Below are positions 34,554 to 45,483 of a stretch of 64,000 bases of DNA, one piece after another. Where the stretch lies: positions 31,001 to 95,000 of the forward strand of contig RPFO01001837.1 in assembly GCA_009746045.1 (NCBI GenBank), written 5' to 3'. Under the pieces are notes generated by a model. It saw nothing but the letters and a program-made list of their open reading frames with translations, did no database searches and was not told the DNA's origin. Source of the stretch: Mesostigma viride (taxonomy: Eukaryota; Streptophyta; Mesostigmatophyceae; Mesostigmatales; Mesostigmataceae). How positions within the stretch are numbered: the first letter of the stretch is position 1; every line of letters starts with the position of its first letter. The translations under genes were made by a program, and so were the position numbers.

Positions 34554-35301
34554 AAGCTGAGAGCTGGGTGCTTAAGTCTCTGGATATCAGGCTGGGAGCT
34601 TGATTGTACATAATCCTGAGCACACCTTGAGGGGTGAGACATGTCTCTGGTGTGGGAATGTCTGACATTGTCTCTGATGGAGAGATGTCTATCTGGGGTT
34701 TTCATCTCAGTCTGAGGTTTCCCCAGATCTGTGGTTTGTGGGCGGGGTTCGATTCCCTGGTGCCGTCTTAAGGCGGAGTTTCACGGACTGGCTGACCCAT
34801 CCACCATGCTGGTGAGGTGGCGACAGGTCCCCTGATTTTCCACGGTTGGAACGAGTATAGGAGCTTGTGTTTTGCATGTGCTTCGCGTAGATGTTGTGTC
34901 TGGTTCGATAAGGGGCAGCAGACCGGCGCCGACTCCCGTCTGGGGGTCAGCAATGTTTTCTGATGAGCTGTTGTGGGTGATCTGTGGGGTTTCGCCTAAG
35001 GTCCTGAAGGTTGTACATACTTCTCAAGTTCTTAACTGAACACCTATGGGCTGCCACAGTTGGCCAACCTCTTGTACATGGGTAACACAACGAGCCTCCC
35101 GTGAAGGGATAGGGACTCATTGTAATTTGTTTGTGCTCCTGAGCCAGTATGGGTGCTATGTACATATAATAAGGAATCCAAGCTGACTGTCATGCCCAGC
35201 GGGTTGTGACTTGTAGTCTGGGGAGGATATCCAGTACCCATTGTGTGTGTTTGTATGTAGACTTGTGTGAGCTGCTACAGCTCAAGAAAAGAAAGGATTG
35301 G
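34554..35301 (+). other. copia-2 3' untranslated region with polypurine tract
   Basis: 748 bp between pol and the 3' LTR. The polypurine tract AAGAAAAGAAAGGATTGG (35284-35301) abuts the LTR. A perfect Pol III B-box consensus, GGTTCGATTCC, lies at 34746-34756 within a T-arm-like GGGGTTCGATTCCC. It is also present in copia-1, where a long palindrome precedes it. Confidence 0.7.
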
Positions 35302-35996
35302 AGTTAACGCCAAGCGCATTGGCGTGATCCTGATTCGGCATATCTCTGCGATTCCAGCGGCACCGGAACGAGTTCATTCCGACAAGTATCAAGAAAGTTA
35401 TGGCGTTCCGACTTCCCGGTCGCGCGCGAGCGCGAGCCGGCTGTTCTTCTAAGTCGGACGTGAATATTTGCCGACGACATATGGGGTCGACAGTAATTCC
35501 TGGGCTGACAGGAATTAGGTGCTGTACCTACGACGGTATTGGATTAATACGTCGTACGCAGGAAATAGGAACCTTAACCTGTGGTCTGTTGGTACCGCAG
35601 GCTTAGTCCTGGACTTCTAGGTGCAGATGCAATAGTCACTGTGGACTGTGCTCTGTGGTCACTGTGCCTGTATGGCAGACCTACTGTATAGGAGTGGGCG
35701 CTGTACAGGTAGTGAATACTGTACCGGGGGTGTTATTACTGAGCAGGCCTGCTAGGCTGCTCAGGACTAGCAAGCACAGTGCACAAGTATATAAACAATA
35801 GGCCAGTGCCAAATGGGCATCTCTTGCGAGCCCGCCTCACGTGTTGTGCCTTGACTTGGCAAGCTCGTGTGCAAGCCTCAAGTGTTGAGCGCTGTAAACA
35901 TTATCCGATTTAACAAAGCTCCGTTTCCAACCATATTCACACATTGCTGCATTGCAACCATATCCTTCACATTGCGTGTGCGAAGAAAGCTTAACT
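35302..35996 (+). repeat. copia-2 3' LTR
   Basis: 695 bp, begins AGTTAACG after the polypurine tract, ends TTAACT, followed by the CCCAC target duplication. Confidence 0.93.
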
Positions 35997-36001
35997 CCCA
36001 C

Positions 36002-36292
36002 TTCTCCATTACAATATAATTATCCATCTGGCCGTGTACAGGCAAAGATCCCCGAAGTAACTTACTGAAACGTATCTTACAGCATCGGATCACTGGCACC
36101 TAATCTACAGGTGGTAGATTACCAACCAAGACCCGTCGCGGTAATTTACTCTGTCGGTAATTAATGTACTACCAAAGATGTGCAGTCGTAACGTTACTCT
36201 TACTTACGGCTAGTAAAATTACTACGTAGGATGATAGGTAGTAATGATTACGGCGTTGGATCTCACGCCTCGTATCTAGGTAGTAAGATAAG
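36002..36292. repeat. CACTA-like right subterminal region
   Basis: 291 bp between copia-2 and the right inverted repeat, rich in GTAATTTAC, GTAGTAAT and TACTACC motifs in both orientations. No coding sequence. Confidence 0.6.
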
Positions 36293-36348
36293 ACCTCGTA
36301 ATTTACGCCTCGGATCCTTTTTACTACCCTCGGACGAAAAGTATAGTG
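36293..36348 (-). repeat. CACTA-like right terminal inverted repeat
   Basis: Exact reverse complement of 14478-14533, ending TATAGTG. Confidence 0.9.
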
Positions 36349-38010
36349 CACCCCAGCAGTATTGGCATAACTCACAGGAGCCTTGCTGCACACTCTCCTT
36401 TGACATATGACCAGCTGGTCCAAGAGATGAGCTCGCCTACTTTGTTTGAGGCTTGGAAGCTCGCCTTCTCCAAGGCATTGGAGGAGTGGTTGCAGTTTGA
36501 GTGTGCTGCACCAACAGACAGACGTTCCCCAGCATCAAGGAAGCTTGCTTTGAGATTTGTGCTGAAGAGGAAGGTTGTGGATGAGGTATCAGTGCCCCAT
36601 GTCAGGCCTGTCCTGAATGAGTATCACGGCACGGGGAGTCTGCCAGGAGAGGAGCTGTACACGCCAGGGATGCTACACGACACATGGAGAATTTTGCTAT
36701 GTCTCTACGTGGGGTTGCTTAACAGGGGAGCAGCTATGTCATCAGTGCTGCTGGACTTCAAGAGGGCATTTTTAAAATCTGATCCAGAAGTGGCCAGGAG
36801 GGTGTGGAAGCAGGATGAGCCTTACTGTGTTGAGGTGCCTGCCATCTGGAAGCTGGAGCTGCATCAACAATTCCTGGTTATTCTGAAGGGCCTGGAAGGA
36901 CTCAGGTCGAGCCCAATCATCTGGAGACTCACGCTGCAGGAAGCTCTGATCAGTGAGTGTGGCTTGAGAGTGTCTTCAGTTGATCCCTGTTTGCTGCTGG
37001 CCCAATGGGAGGGTCTGCCAGTGTATGCTAGTTTGCATGGAGATGATCTGCATTTGCTAGCCCCCACGACCTGGCTGAAGAAGTTTATTCCTGTCATCAT
37101 CAGTGGCAAGTTTTCACTGGGCAAGGAGCTGTGGCAGGAGCCCAACAAGCCTGTAGTGTTCTGTGGAATGCAGGCTACCCTGTTCAGGAGGGACGGGGAG
37201 TGGAGTATCAGGCTTCAGGCTGGAGGAGATTATAAACAGACCATTGTGAAGGCCTTGCCAGAGAAGATCACCCAGGCTGCAGGACCTGAGTTGAGAGGCA
37301 TGTGGGCCTGGTTTGCCAGCATCTGTGGTCCGTCTTTGATGGTCCATAGCAGAATGCCTGATGAGGTGCTTGAGGATGAGAAGCCTCGAGTCATAGCCCG
37401 GTTGGTGGAGAGTACCCCTGATCTGATTTTGTCTGGGATTGACTTTGCCCAGCCTATCACCTTGGAGATCTTTGTTGACAGTTCCATGGATGCTCGCCAG
37501 GTTACCAAGGTCAGGGGGAGATCTGCTGCTCTGTTTGCTTTTTATCAGAGCAGGGCAAGTTTGTTCAGCTGGTACAGCAGACTGCAGAAGAGGGTCTGTA
37601 TCAGTTCAGATGTGGCAGAATGCAGGGCCATATGCGAGGGGATCCAGTCCAGCCTGTACATAAAGGAGTTAATGCTGGAGCTGGCTTCAGTTACCCCTTG
37701 GACCTTGCAGATGGAGACGTTGTTGCTAACAGACAGCATGGGTATGGTCCAGTTTGTTCACAAGCAGCTGGCCAGAAGCCGGGACCTGGATTATTTGCTG
37801 CTGAAGGAGTTGGCCAGTTTGGTTGACTTGAAGCATATCCCTGGCGAGGAGAACCCTGCTGATGCATTGACAAAGCTGCCACACAAGGCCCCAGCCCAGT
37901 ACAATGTACTGAGGAAGCTCATGAATGCTGACTGCATGTCAAGTCGGTCTATCTGTCTAAAAGACATGAGCTGGGTGCTTAAGTCTCTGGATATCAGGCT
38001 GGGAGCTTGA
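36349..38010 (+). pseudogene. copia-1 pol, C-terminal part (RT and RNase H)
   Basis: Resumes copia-1 pol after the CACTA-like element. It contains RT with HGDD and RNase H, nearly identical to copia-2, with one extra codon (an ATC repeat near 37097) and a different tail after MNADC that moves the stop to 38008-38010. It is open on its own for 554 codons, but in this locus it is cut off from gag and integrase. Confidence 0.9.
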
Positions 38011-38087
38011 TTGTACATAATCCTGAGCACACCTTGAGGGGTGAGACATGTCTCTGGTGTGGGAATGTCTGACATTGTCTCTGATGG

Positions 38088-38209
38088 AGAAATGTCTATC
38101 TGGGGTTTTCATCTCAGTCTGAGGTTTCCCCAGATCTGTGGTTTGTGGCCACAAACCACAGATCTGGGGAAACCTCAGACTGAGATGAAAACCCCAGATA
38201 GACATTTCT
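38088..38209. repeat. 122-bp perfect palindrome in copia-1 3' UTR
   Basis: Arms 38088-38148 and 38149-38209 are exact reverse complements with no spacer. Copia-2 has only the left arm (34686-34739) and then joins the GCGGGGTTCG sequence. The copies therefore differ by gain or loss of the second arm. Confidence 0.9.
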
Positions 38210-38780
38210 TCGCCCGGGCGGGGTTCGATTCCCTGGTGCCGTTGGGTTAAGGCGGAGTTTCACGGACTGGCTGACCCATCCACCATGCTGGTGAGGTGGC
38301 GACAGGTCCCCTGATTTTCCACGGTTGGAACGAGTATAGGAGCTTGTGTTTTGCATGTGCTTCGCGTAGATGTTGTGTCTGGTTCGATAAGGGGCAGCAG
38401 ACCGGCGCCGACTCCCGTCTGGGGGTCAGCAATGTTTTCTGATGAGCTGTTGTGGGTGATCTGTGGGGTTTCGCCTAAGGTCCTGAAGGTTGTACATACT
38501 TCTCAAGTTCTTAACTGAACACCTATGGGCTGCCACAGTTGGCCAACCTCTTGTACATGGGTAACACAACGAGCCTCCCGTGAAGGGATAGGGACTCATT
38601 GTAATTTGTTTGTGCTCCTGAGCCAGTATGGGTGCTATGTACATATAATAAGGAATCCAAGCTGACTGTCATGCCCAGCGGGTTGTGACTTGTAGTCGAG
38701 GGAGGATGTCCAGTACCCATTGTGTGTGTTTGTATGTAGACTTGTGTGAGCTGCTACAGCTCAAGAAAAGAAAGGATTGG

Positions 38781-39482
38781 AGTTAACGCCAAGCGCATTG
38801 GCGTGATCCTGATTCGGCATTTCTCTGCGATTCCAGCGGCACCGGAACGAGTTCATTCCGACAAGTATCAAGAAAGTTATGGCGTTCCGACTTCCCGGTA
38901 GCGCGCGAGCGCGAGCCGGCTGTTCTTCTAAGTCGGACGTGAATATTTGCCGACGACATATGGGGTCGACAGTAATTCCTGGGCTGACAGGAATTAGGTG
39001 CTGAGCCTACGACGGTATTGGGTTAATACGTCGTACGCAGGAAATAGGAACCTTAACCTGTGGTCTGGTGGTACCGCAGGCCTAGTCCTGGACTTCTAGG
39101 TGCAGATGCAATAATCACTGTGGTGACTGTACTCTGTGGTCACTGTGCCTGTATGGCAGACCTACTGTATAGGAACTGGGCGCTGTACAGGTAGTGAATA
39201 CTGTACCGGGGGTGTTATTACTGAGCAGGCCTCCTAGGCTGCTCAGGACTAGCAAGCACAGTGCACAAGTATATAAACAATAGGCCAGTGCCAATTGGGC
39301 ATCTCTTGCGACTCAGCCCGCCTCACGTGTTGTGCCTTGACTTGGCAAACGCGTGTACAAGCCTCAAGTGTGTGAGCGCTGTAACATTATCCAATTTTAA
39401 CAAAGCTCCGTTTCCAACCATATTCACACATTGCTGCATTGCAACCATATCCTTCACATTGCGTTTGCTAGGAACGTTAACT
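38781..39482 (+). repeat. copia-1 3' LTR
   Basis: 702 bp, preceded by the same purine tract as in copia-2 and ending CGTTAACT. It ends copia-1. The five bases after it (GGCAG) should recur before the 5' LTR, left of this window. Confidence 0.92.
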
Positions 39483-40068
39483 GGCAGAGCGCAGCAGGGG
39501 GGAAACCGGTATACCGTGGAGGCCGGGGGGTGCGCGGTCATCCACGTTGACCACAAGCCCTGACATGCAGGCACCTCCTGCCACCTCGATTGCATGCCTA
39601 GGGAATATATACCAACTGGTACTTGTAGATTAGTCAGGCCTAGCCTACTAGCATGTGGCCTAGGCGCATGTGTGCCCATTATTGGGGCCCCCCATGGATG
39701 ATGCCTTCAGAATTTTAATGCCAAGCCATGCCTATAATGGGACCCCCCATGGATGTTGCATTAATTAAGAATTTAGCCATGCTATGCCTATCTATGCAGA
39801 GAGACGCTCGAGCGACAGAGATCTCTGTTGAGACGCCATGCCCTAGCTCTTAGTATAGCCATGCGACCAAGTATTTCTCTCTCAAACGCACGCGCAAGCT
39901 TCTCGGAATTCTCACCTTCCACCAGGGCGAAGTTCTTTCAAGACGATGACGTTGACGGGCTGCGCTTGGCGAGCTCGGCCTGGCTCGCGGAGGTAGAGCG
40001 TCTGCTGCTGGAGCTGCCGGTGCTGCGACGGCGGAGGTGGTGGATCGTCAGGTGGTGTGCTGCTTAAG
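39483..40068. other. no gene identified
   Basis: Flank of copia-1. A short tandem (GGGRCCCCCCATGGATG at about 39685 and 39740) is the only structure noted. Confidence 0.5.
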
Positions 40069-40280
40069 CATGTCCGCCCAGGTCGGGATGGGAGGAGCAT
40101 CACCAGCCACTGAGGCCAGCTGGCTTGGCGGCAATGTCCCTCACCGCCTGGGCGGTGATGCCTGCGGTGTTCTGCAGGCATCCGATGGCGATGGCGTTGT
40201 CCTGGAGGCGCTGGTCGATGTCGCGGAGCTAGGCGGTGATGGAGTCGGTGGAGGCGGAGGGCGCACATCACCTAAAAAGG
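40069..40280 (-). pseudogene. coiled-coil ORF remnant
   Basis: On the minus strand one frame reads LRDIDQRLQDNAIAIGCLQ and a further heptad-like stretch, with stops on both sides. It resembles the coiled-coil ends of the ORFs at 40880-41585 and 63229-64000, and may be a remnant of the same repeat family. Confidence 0.3.
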
Positions 40281-40879
40281 GCCTTTTTTGTTACATGGAG
40301 CCATATCTTAATTCCACATATATTCTGATCATACCTGACATATATAATCATATCAAGCCCCCTTTCTGGACTTAAGGTCCCCCTAGGACCCTCTTCACAT
40401 CACACTATTTGGGGGTCCAGCTGATCTATTTTTAGCATCAAACTGTGACGTGGAAAAGTGCAAAAGTCACCATTTTCTGGATATAAGGAGGCATAGGCAC
40501 CCCATACAAGCCACAAACTTATTCCAATTCACTCTGGATATTGTCATGCTATGTAATTAACATGCACAAAGACATTAATTATTAAGAAATATGCCTAGTG
40601 GGACCGAAATATGGCCTCTAAATCTGGCACAAACGAGCCAAAATACCGAAAAAATGCATAATTTCGAGACATATGGAGCCATGCAAGGGACACTTGTGGC
40701 CCAATTAGGCCAGAAATCATCATGTTTATTACAAAATACTTAAATTTACACGGCATCATGCATTGGCACAAGAAAGGGCCACTGTCAGCCCACTAAATAT
40801 GACGAATGCAAGCAAAAATGTAGCAAAATATGCACATTAACTCAGTATTCTGTGGCATACATTCAAGAGAAGCTTTGAT

Positions 40880-41585
40880 CAGTTGTAGTAATTGTGTGTG
40901 TGTGGAGGCGAGGAGGGTGGCGGTGGCGGTGGGGATGGTGGGGAGCTCAGCATATATGCAGCCAGCGTGCGGCCCACAGCTGCCACATCTGCAGCTAGGG
41001 ACGTCACGTGCTGTGAGATGGCTTCTTGGAGGTGGTGGAAGAAGGTGGCTTAATTCGGTCGAGGGGGGGGTGGCCCAGAGGTTCACGGCAGCGCGCTGAA
41101 GGATGGAAAGGAGGGCGGCGAGCTGAAGGCGCGGTCGGGGCCAGCCAGCCAAGTGGTCAGGCCCGCGGTGCAGAAAACGGCCGTCAGATCCGGTGCGGAG
41201 ACAATTATATGGCGTTGGAGGCGCCCTGGCACAGGTCAAGAAGGGAGGCATATGACCCATAAAACATGAGCTCCAGTACCCGGATGTGTGGCATGTCGAA
41301 AAAGCGGGTTCTGTCGACGTCAAAGGTGGAAAATAAACTGTCAAGGTCAAAGTCGTGCTCAGACCAGCTAGGTTCGCCGGCCAGGGCGGCTGCGTTTGGG
41401 CGCTCAGGCGATGCAGAGGGCGAGGCATTAAGCCCGGGAGGGTTCGAGGCGACCACCAGTGCACGACTAGTGTCACCGCTGCCTGCCGGACCTGAGGGCG
41501 AAGCTGCAGCCGGAGCTGCAGACGGAATGTCAGGGCTTAGCGCAGCCGCCAGGCTGCGTTGCGTCGAGGAGCGTTTGCTCGTCAT
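40880..41585 (-). pseudogene. Ala/Pro/Ser-rich and coiled-coil ORF, frame-broken
   Basis: Starts MTSKRSSTQRSLAAALSPDI at 41585 and runs open to 41205, with a low-complexity segment (SPSASPERPN) and a Phe-rich helix (DLDSLFSTFDVDRTRFF). Later frames encode RLQLAALLSILQRAAVNLW and, past a run of Gs near 41065, HHLQEAISQHVTSLAADVAA, a clear coiled coil. At least two frame changes are needed. Layout and the SPSASPE motif match the ORF at 63229, so both may belong to a repeat family, perhaps an ORF1- or gag-like protein. The function is not known. Confidence 0.35.
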
Positions 41586-42099
41586 ATATTGCGTAATAGC
41601 TTCGGAAAATTATATCAGCGTGTGCGTCTTAGAAAGACGAAGCGATTGTGATATTCACAGCCAAATTCGGTGCCCGAACGTGAAAGTTATGAGCTCCGCC
41701 GTCAGCCGTGGCTACCTCGTGGCTCGTGGGCCTGGTAGGTGAGGTAGAACTGCGCGGGTGCCACCGCCTTCCCCACTTACGGGACAAGGCGGCTCTCCCA
41801 TGCACCAGTCCTGCTCACCTTCCCCTCCTCTGAGGACAAGCAGCGGTTCCTCTCTCGTCGCAAGAGGTTGCACGGCCTCACCTGGACGCTGGACAACGAC
41901 CTGACCCCCGCTCAGACGCCATCATGCCCTATATATTAGCCATTGCTTAGCCATGATCATCTTCTGGACACCCCATGTCCGCAACTTTGCAGAGCTGCTG
42001 GCATTAATACAGGGTACGTGGTGCAGGTGCACCTAAGTTGTGCACCCCGAGTAGGTGGCAGTTTACACCCACCTGCAGGAATTGTCGCCTAGAATGCAA

Positions 42100-42230
42100 C
42101 CATATGCCCCTTCTCAGGGATATGTGTTACGTATCCTCCCCACGGAGGTATTAATTTATTAATTAATTAATTATCAACATCACTCCGTTGGGAGTAAATG
42201 TAGCACATATCCCTGAGAAGGGGCATATGG
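42100..42230. repeat. palindromic miniature element
   Basis: Arms 42100-42126 and 42204-42230 are perfect 27-bp reverse complements. Inside them CTCCCCACGGAG and CTCCGTTGGGAG pair again, around a TTAATTAATTAA centre. The right half recurs at about 23027-23090 and partly at 62188-62230. Confidence 0.8.
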
Positions 42231-44390
42231 CTTTTAGTACATTCAAGGCTACTTCATGAATGCAAGGGTGGGAATGTAAGCTACCCCTGCTCTAGCCCCT
42301 AAATGGTCTTGCTGCCGATTTTCCGCCAAAAATCGAGTTCCAGCCGATGCATCGGCCCCTTCTCGGGGGACCAGATGCCGCGAAATCTATTGAGAATTAG
42401 GAAACGTTTAGCTGAGAAGATCGAAAGTTTATAAAATTCTTCACAGCATGGTACTAGGGTTTGCATACTTTTGACAAAGTTATAGAGGTGTTCTGGCCGG
42501 TCAAAGTACAAGGGGTCAGGGTACTTTTTCACGTACAACGTGCATAATCCGGAAAACGACGACCTGGCCATGGCGGCTTGCGCCCACGCATGGCATCTAC
42601 GTTTGCGTTCGAATTTTCTGGCCAAACTTAGGATATTGATTTTAAACGTCCTAAAGATCATACAGGCCAATTTTTGGTTCGCGGGAATGCCATTTGATAG
42701 GTGTCGGCAGCGTTCTTGCTGGAAAAAACTGCGATCAGGCCGGACGATAGAAACGTTGACAGCAATACCTTTCCTGCGTATTTCAAAGTATATATTGGTT
42801 TCTTTGTACTTTTTATGATAAATAGTAGTCGGAAACGTGCAAGGGTGGCCAGATATCGCCGAATCCAGCGACCATGCTGCACAACTTTGGTGTGCCGAAA
42901 TGCGCCATTTTGCGGCCACCGCCTGGGCCAAGGTAACGCCATCCATGCCTGGTAAAGCTTAAGCATCGTTTTCCTATCGATGTTTGACGTTTATATATAC
43001 GTTCTAGCTTGTGTAGCACATTCTTTTTGCACTATTCATGCTCTTTCTTGACCCTGGCCTGGCCCCTTTCTAAAACACCCTTCTTAGATGCTTCCCTCAG
43101 TCAGTTGACCTGCCACAGGGTGATGGTGATAAGTTTGAGAGGCTGTATGGGTTTGAATACCTCCATATATGTTTGTTATACATTTCCCATACACATATTG
43201 CATGAGTGTGAGGCAGTTGGCTGGTCTCTGTGGCATCATCAAGCACGTAACTGGTGAGTAAAAGCTTCCCATTGACAGCATGTGCCACCAGGTGTGCTGG
43301 CCATCACCTGGCAAGCTATAGCAGCTTAGGCCTAGTTTATCCTTGCTAGGGCAGGCTGAAATAGGCTCAACACCACTAGTTTGTTGGTGGCTGCCTCCTA
43401 GAATGCATGCCTTGCGTAGGGTGTCCGTACCACGTTACCTACGTGCATGGACAAGGTGGCACCTGCACATAGGTGCCATGTAAGGGCAGTGTGATGATGC
43501 AGTTATGTTTCCCCATCATTGTGGAAGGGAAATGTATTGTTTGGCATGGTTGGTGGCCATATTAGGAGGTAGTATGCCCACCCCTACTCCCTTGGTTGCT
43601 TTTTACCAACGGTACCCCTATGGGCTGTACTGGGTGTAACTGCTGGTATACCCACCCAAATGATGACCCCAATGGCTCAAACTGTTCAGCAACTAATTGT
43701 TTATCATCCCTGAAGTGGTAGGTGCCTAGGTCTTATAACATAATTCAAAATACACATTCTACCAAAAATGAAAACGCGCGTCTTGACCCCCCTGACTTTG
43801 ACGGCAGTTAAACATGGCCTACCCTGCATATATGTGAGGTTGTGATATACCAACCCGAAGGGCAACTCATGAACATGCTTGGCCCCCAAGGACAGCCATT
43901 GGATATGGGTAGGTTGGATGGCATCTGGTTTGCAAAATTGTGAAGATCCAGCCGATTTATCGGCAGGATCTCAGACCATTTAGGGGCTAGGTGCACCAGG
44001 GCACCTGCACCCTCATGGTCTATCACGCTATGCCCAGTTAAGCATGGTCTATCACGCTTTGCCAGCCTGGGCGATATGTCCTCACCTGGCGTGCCCCCGG
44101 CCGCGCGCGGCAGGGCCGCCACCCGTGGACTTTTCGTGATAGACTCGGCATGGACATGTGCTACACTAGACGTGACGGGCTCACCCCCGGGCAGCCTCCT
44201 GGTTTGTCTGTAATATGGAGGCAGATGGTGCGCAAGGATAGATGGCAAGTAGTGATGAAGGAGACCACCCCCAAGCCTGTGGGGGCTCCGCGTGTGACCA
44301 AGTATGGCATTCATAGCGATTCGGGCCGCGGTGCCCACACCCCTGTAACTAGGACCTAGATAGCTTATACCATCCATTCCATCCCATGTT
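42231..44390. other. no gene identified
   Basis: Short ORFs only. The minus-strand ORF at 42299-42946 shows no recognisable domain. Confidence 0.45.
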
Positions 44391-44393
44391 CCC

Positions 44394-44800
44394 CTCCCAC
44401 TGAGGACTTATGCTCACGTGACGCAGTCACGTGTCTATTAATTAATTAATTAATCACGCTTTGCCCACGGAGGTATGTTCTTAACTAATTAATTAATTAC
44501 TTAATGCATACATGTGGGCAAGTCACGGAGCAATACGCTAGTTGGGGTTGTGTGTGAACCCTGGGTATGCCCCTAAAAATCCTCAGGCTCCGGGAGAGGC
44601 CTTTATTTTCTCCCAAACCGGCGCCCCTAGCTAGGCTTTTGCTATGTGGAAGCTTTATTGCACCCACAGGGGATGCCGGATCGTTTCGACGGTTCCGATT
44701 GTGCACCCTGTGGCATGGGGGAAGGGGGGGGTCTCTGCCCCCCTGCCCGCTGTGCACACTCAGGGATTTAAAGCACTCTGGTGCTTTGTGACTCCCATTA
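44394..44800 (-). repeat. dispersed repeat with TTAA spacers, copy 2
   Basis: Two (TTAA)n blocks at about 44435 and 44485 within inverted GTGGGCAAG/CTTTGCCCAC-type sequence. The homologue of 21127-21310 follows in inverted orientation (44640-44800). A related TTAA block is at 45335-45360. Confidence 0.6.
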
Positions 44801-44884
44801 ACCAGGTAGACACCTCCTCCTATGGCAGGGTCCCCTTGTCCCATCGCAACCCACTGGCAAACTTGCGCGTGCCGGGCACCGGCG

Positions 44885-45179
44885 CGGCGCGACCCGGACC
44901 TATGTGACACAACTGCTTGAAGATGCAGGGCTTCTGGGACTATCCGTACACTCCGCGCCCGCATGATTGACAAGGAGAAATGGGTTGCCATCTGCGATAA
45001 GCACCTTCCTGAGCTCCTGTAATCTCCCCACGGGCCCTGCGGTACCTGCGGCACCTGCGGCTAGCCAGGGTAGAAGTCCGCAGGTGGAGGTTAATGGTCC
45101 TGAGGATAGCCGCTACACTACTGCCTCGTCTGCCATTACAGTAGAGGACAGCTCGGATGAGGATTACATCCCCATCTAG
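44885..45179 (+). pseudogene. transposon-like ORF remnant
   Basis: One frame reads LRARMIDKEKWVAICDKHLP and then a stop. Another ends with an acidic tail, VEDSSDEDYIPI, at 45179. It looks like a C-terminal coding remnant with a frameshift, inside the repeat above. Unidentified. Confidence 0.3.
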
Positions 45180-45483
45180 TGCTTAACGGTTGGGGGATGA
45201 TGCAGACGATATTTTCTGATATTTGTTTCAACTTTTGTGTAATTATTTTAATGAGATTAGCATAGTACTCCGTGGCATGCCTTTGCGCATGACACGCAAG
45301 TACTTACTTACTTACTTACTCCCCAACGGGAGCACGTGCTTAACTAATTAATTAATTAACTATGATAGTCTCACTAATTTAATCAACGGCCGCAACCGTG
45401 AGGAAACGCTTTACCATCAAGCCGTCACCTTGACTCATGCAGGGCCCCCAGGCCTCACAAATATGAGAGCACAATGGCAGGTG

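Larger units (their letters stand above)
27991..35996 (+). mobile_element. copia-2, full-length Ty1/copia-like retrotransposon
   Basis: The 8006-bp element is flanked by the 5-bp duplication CCCAC (27986-27990 and 35997-36001). LTRs begin AGTTAAC and end TTAACT. The two LTRs differ by four substitutions and three indels by eye, so it is recent but older than the gypsy-like insertion. ORF0 and gag carry frameshifts, while pol is open for 1197 codons. It is inserted near the right end of the CACTA-like element. Confidence 0.95.

Noticed and set aside
38217-38245. tRNA gene in the copia 3' UTR
   Set aside because: Only a T-arm-like B box is present. No acceptor stem, anticodon arm or A box can be found.
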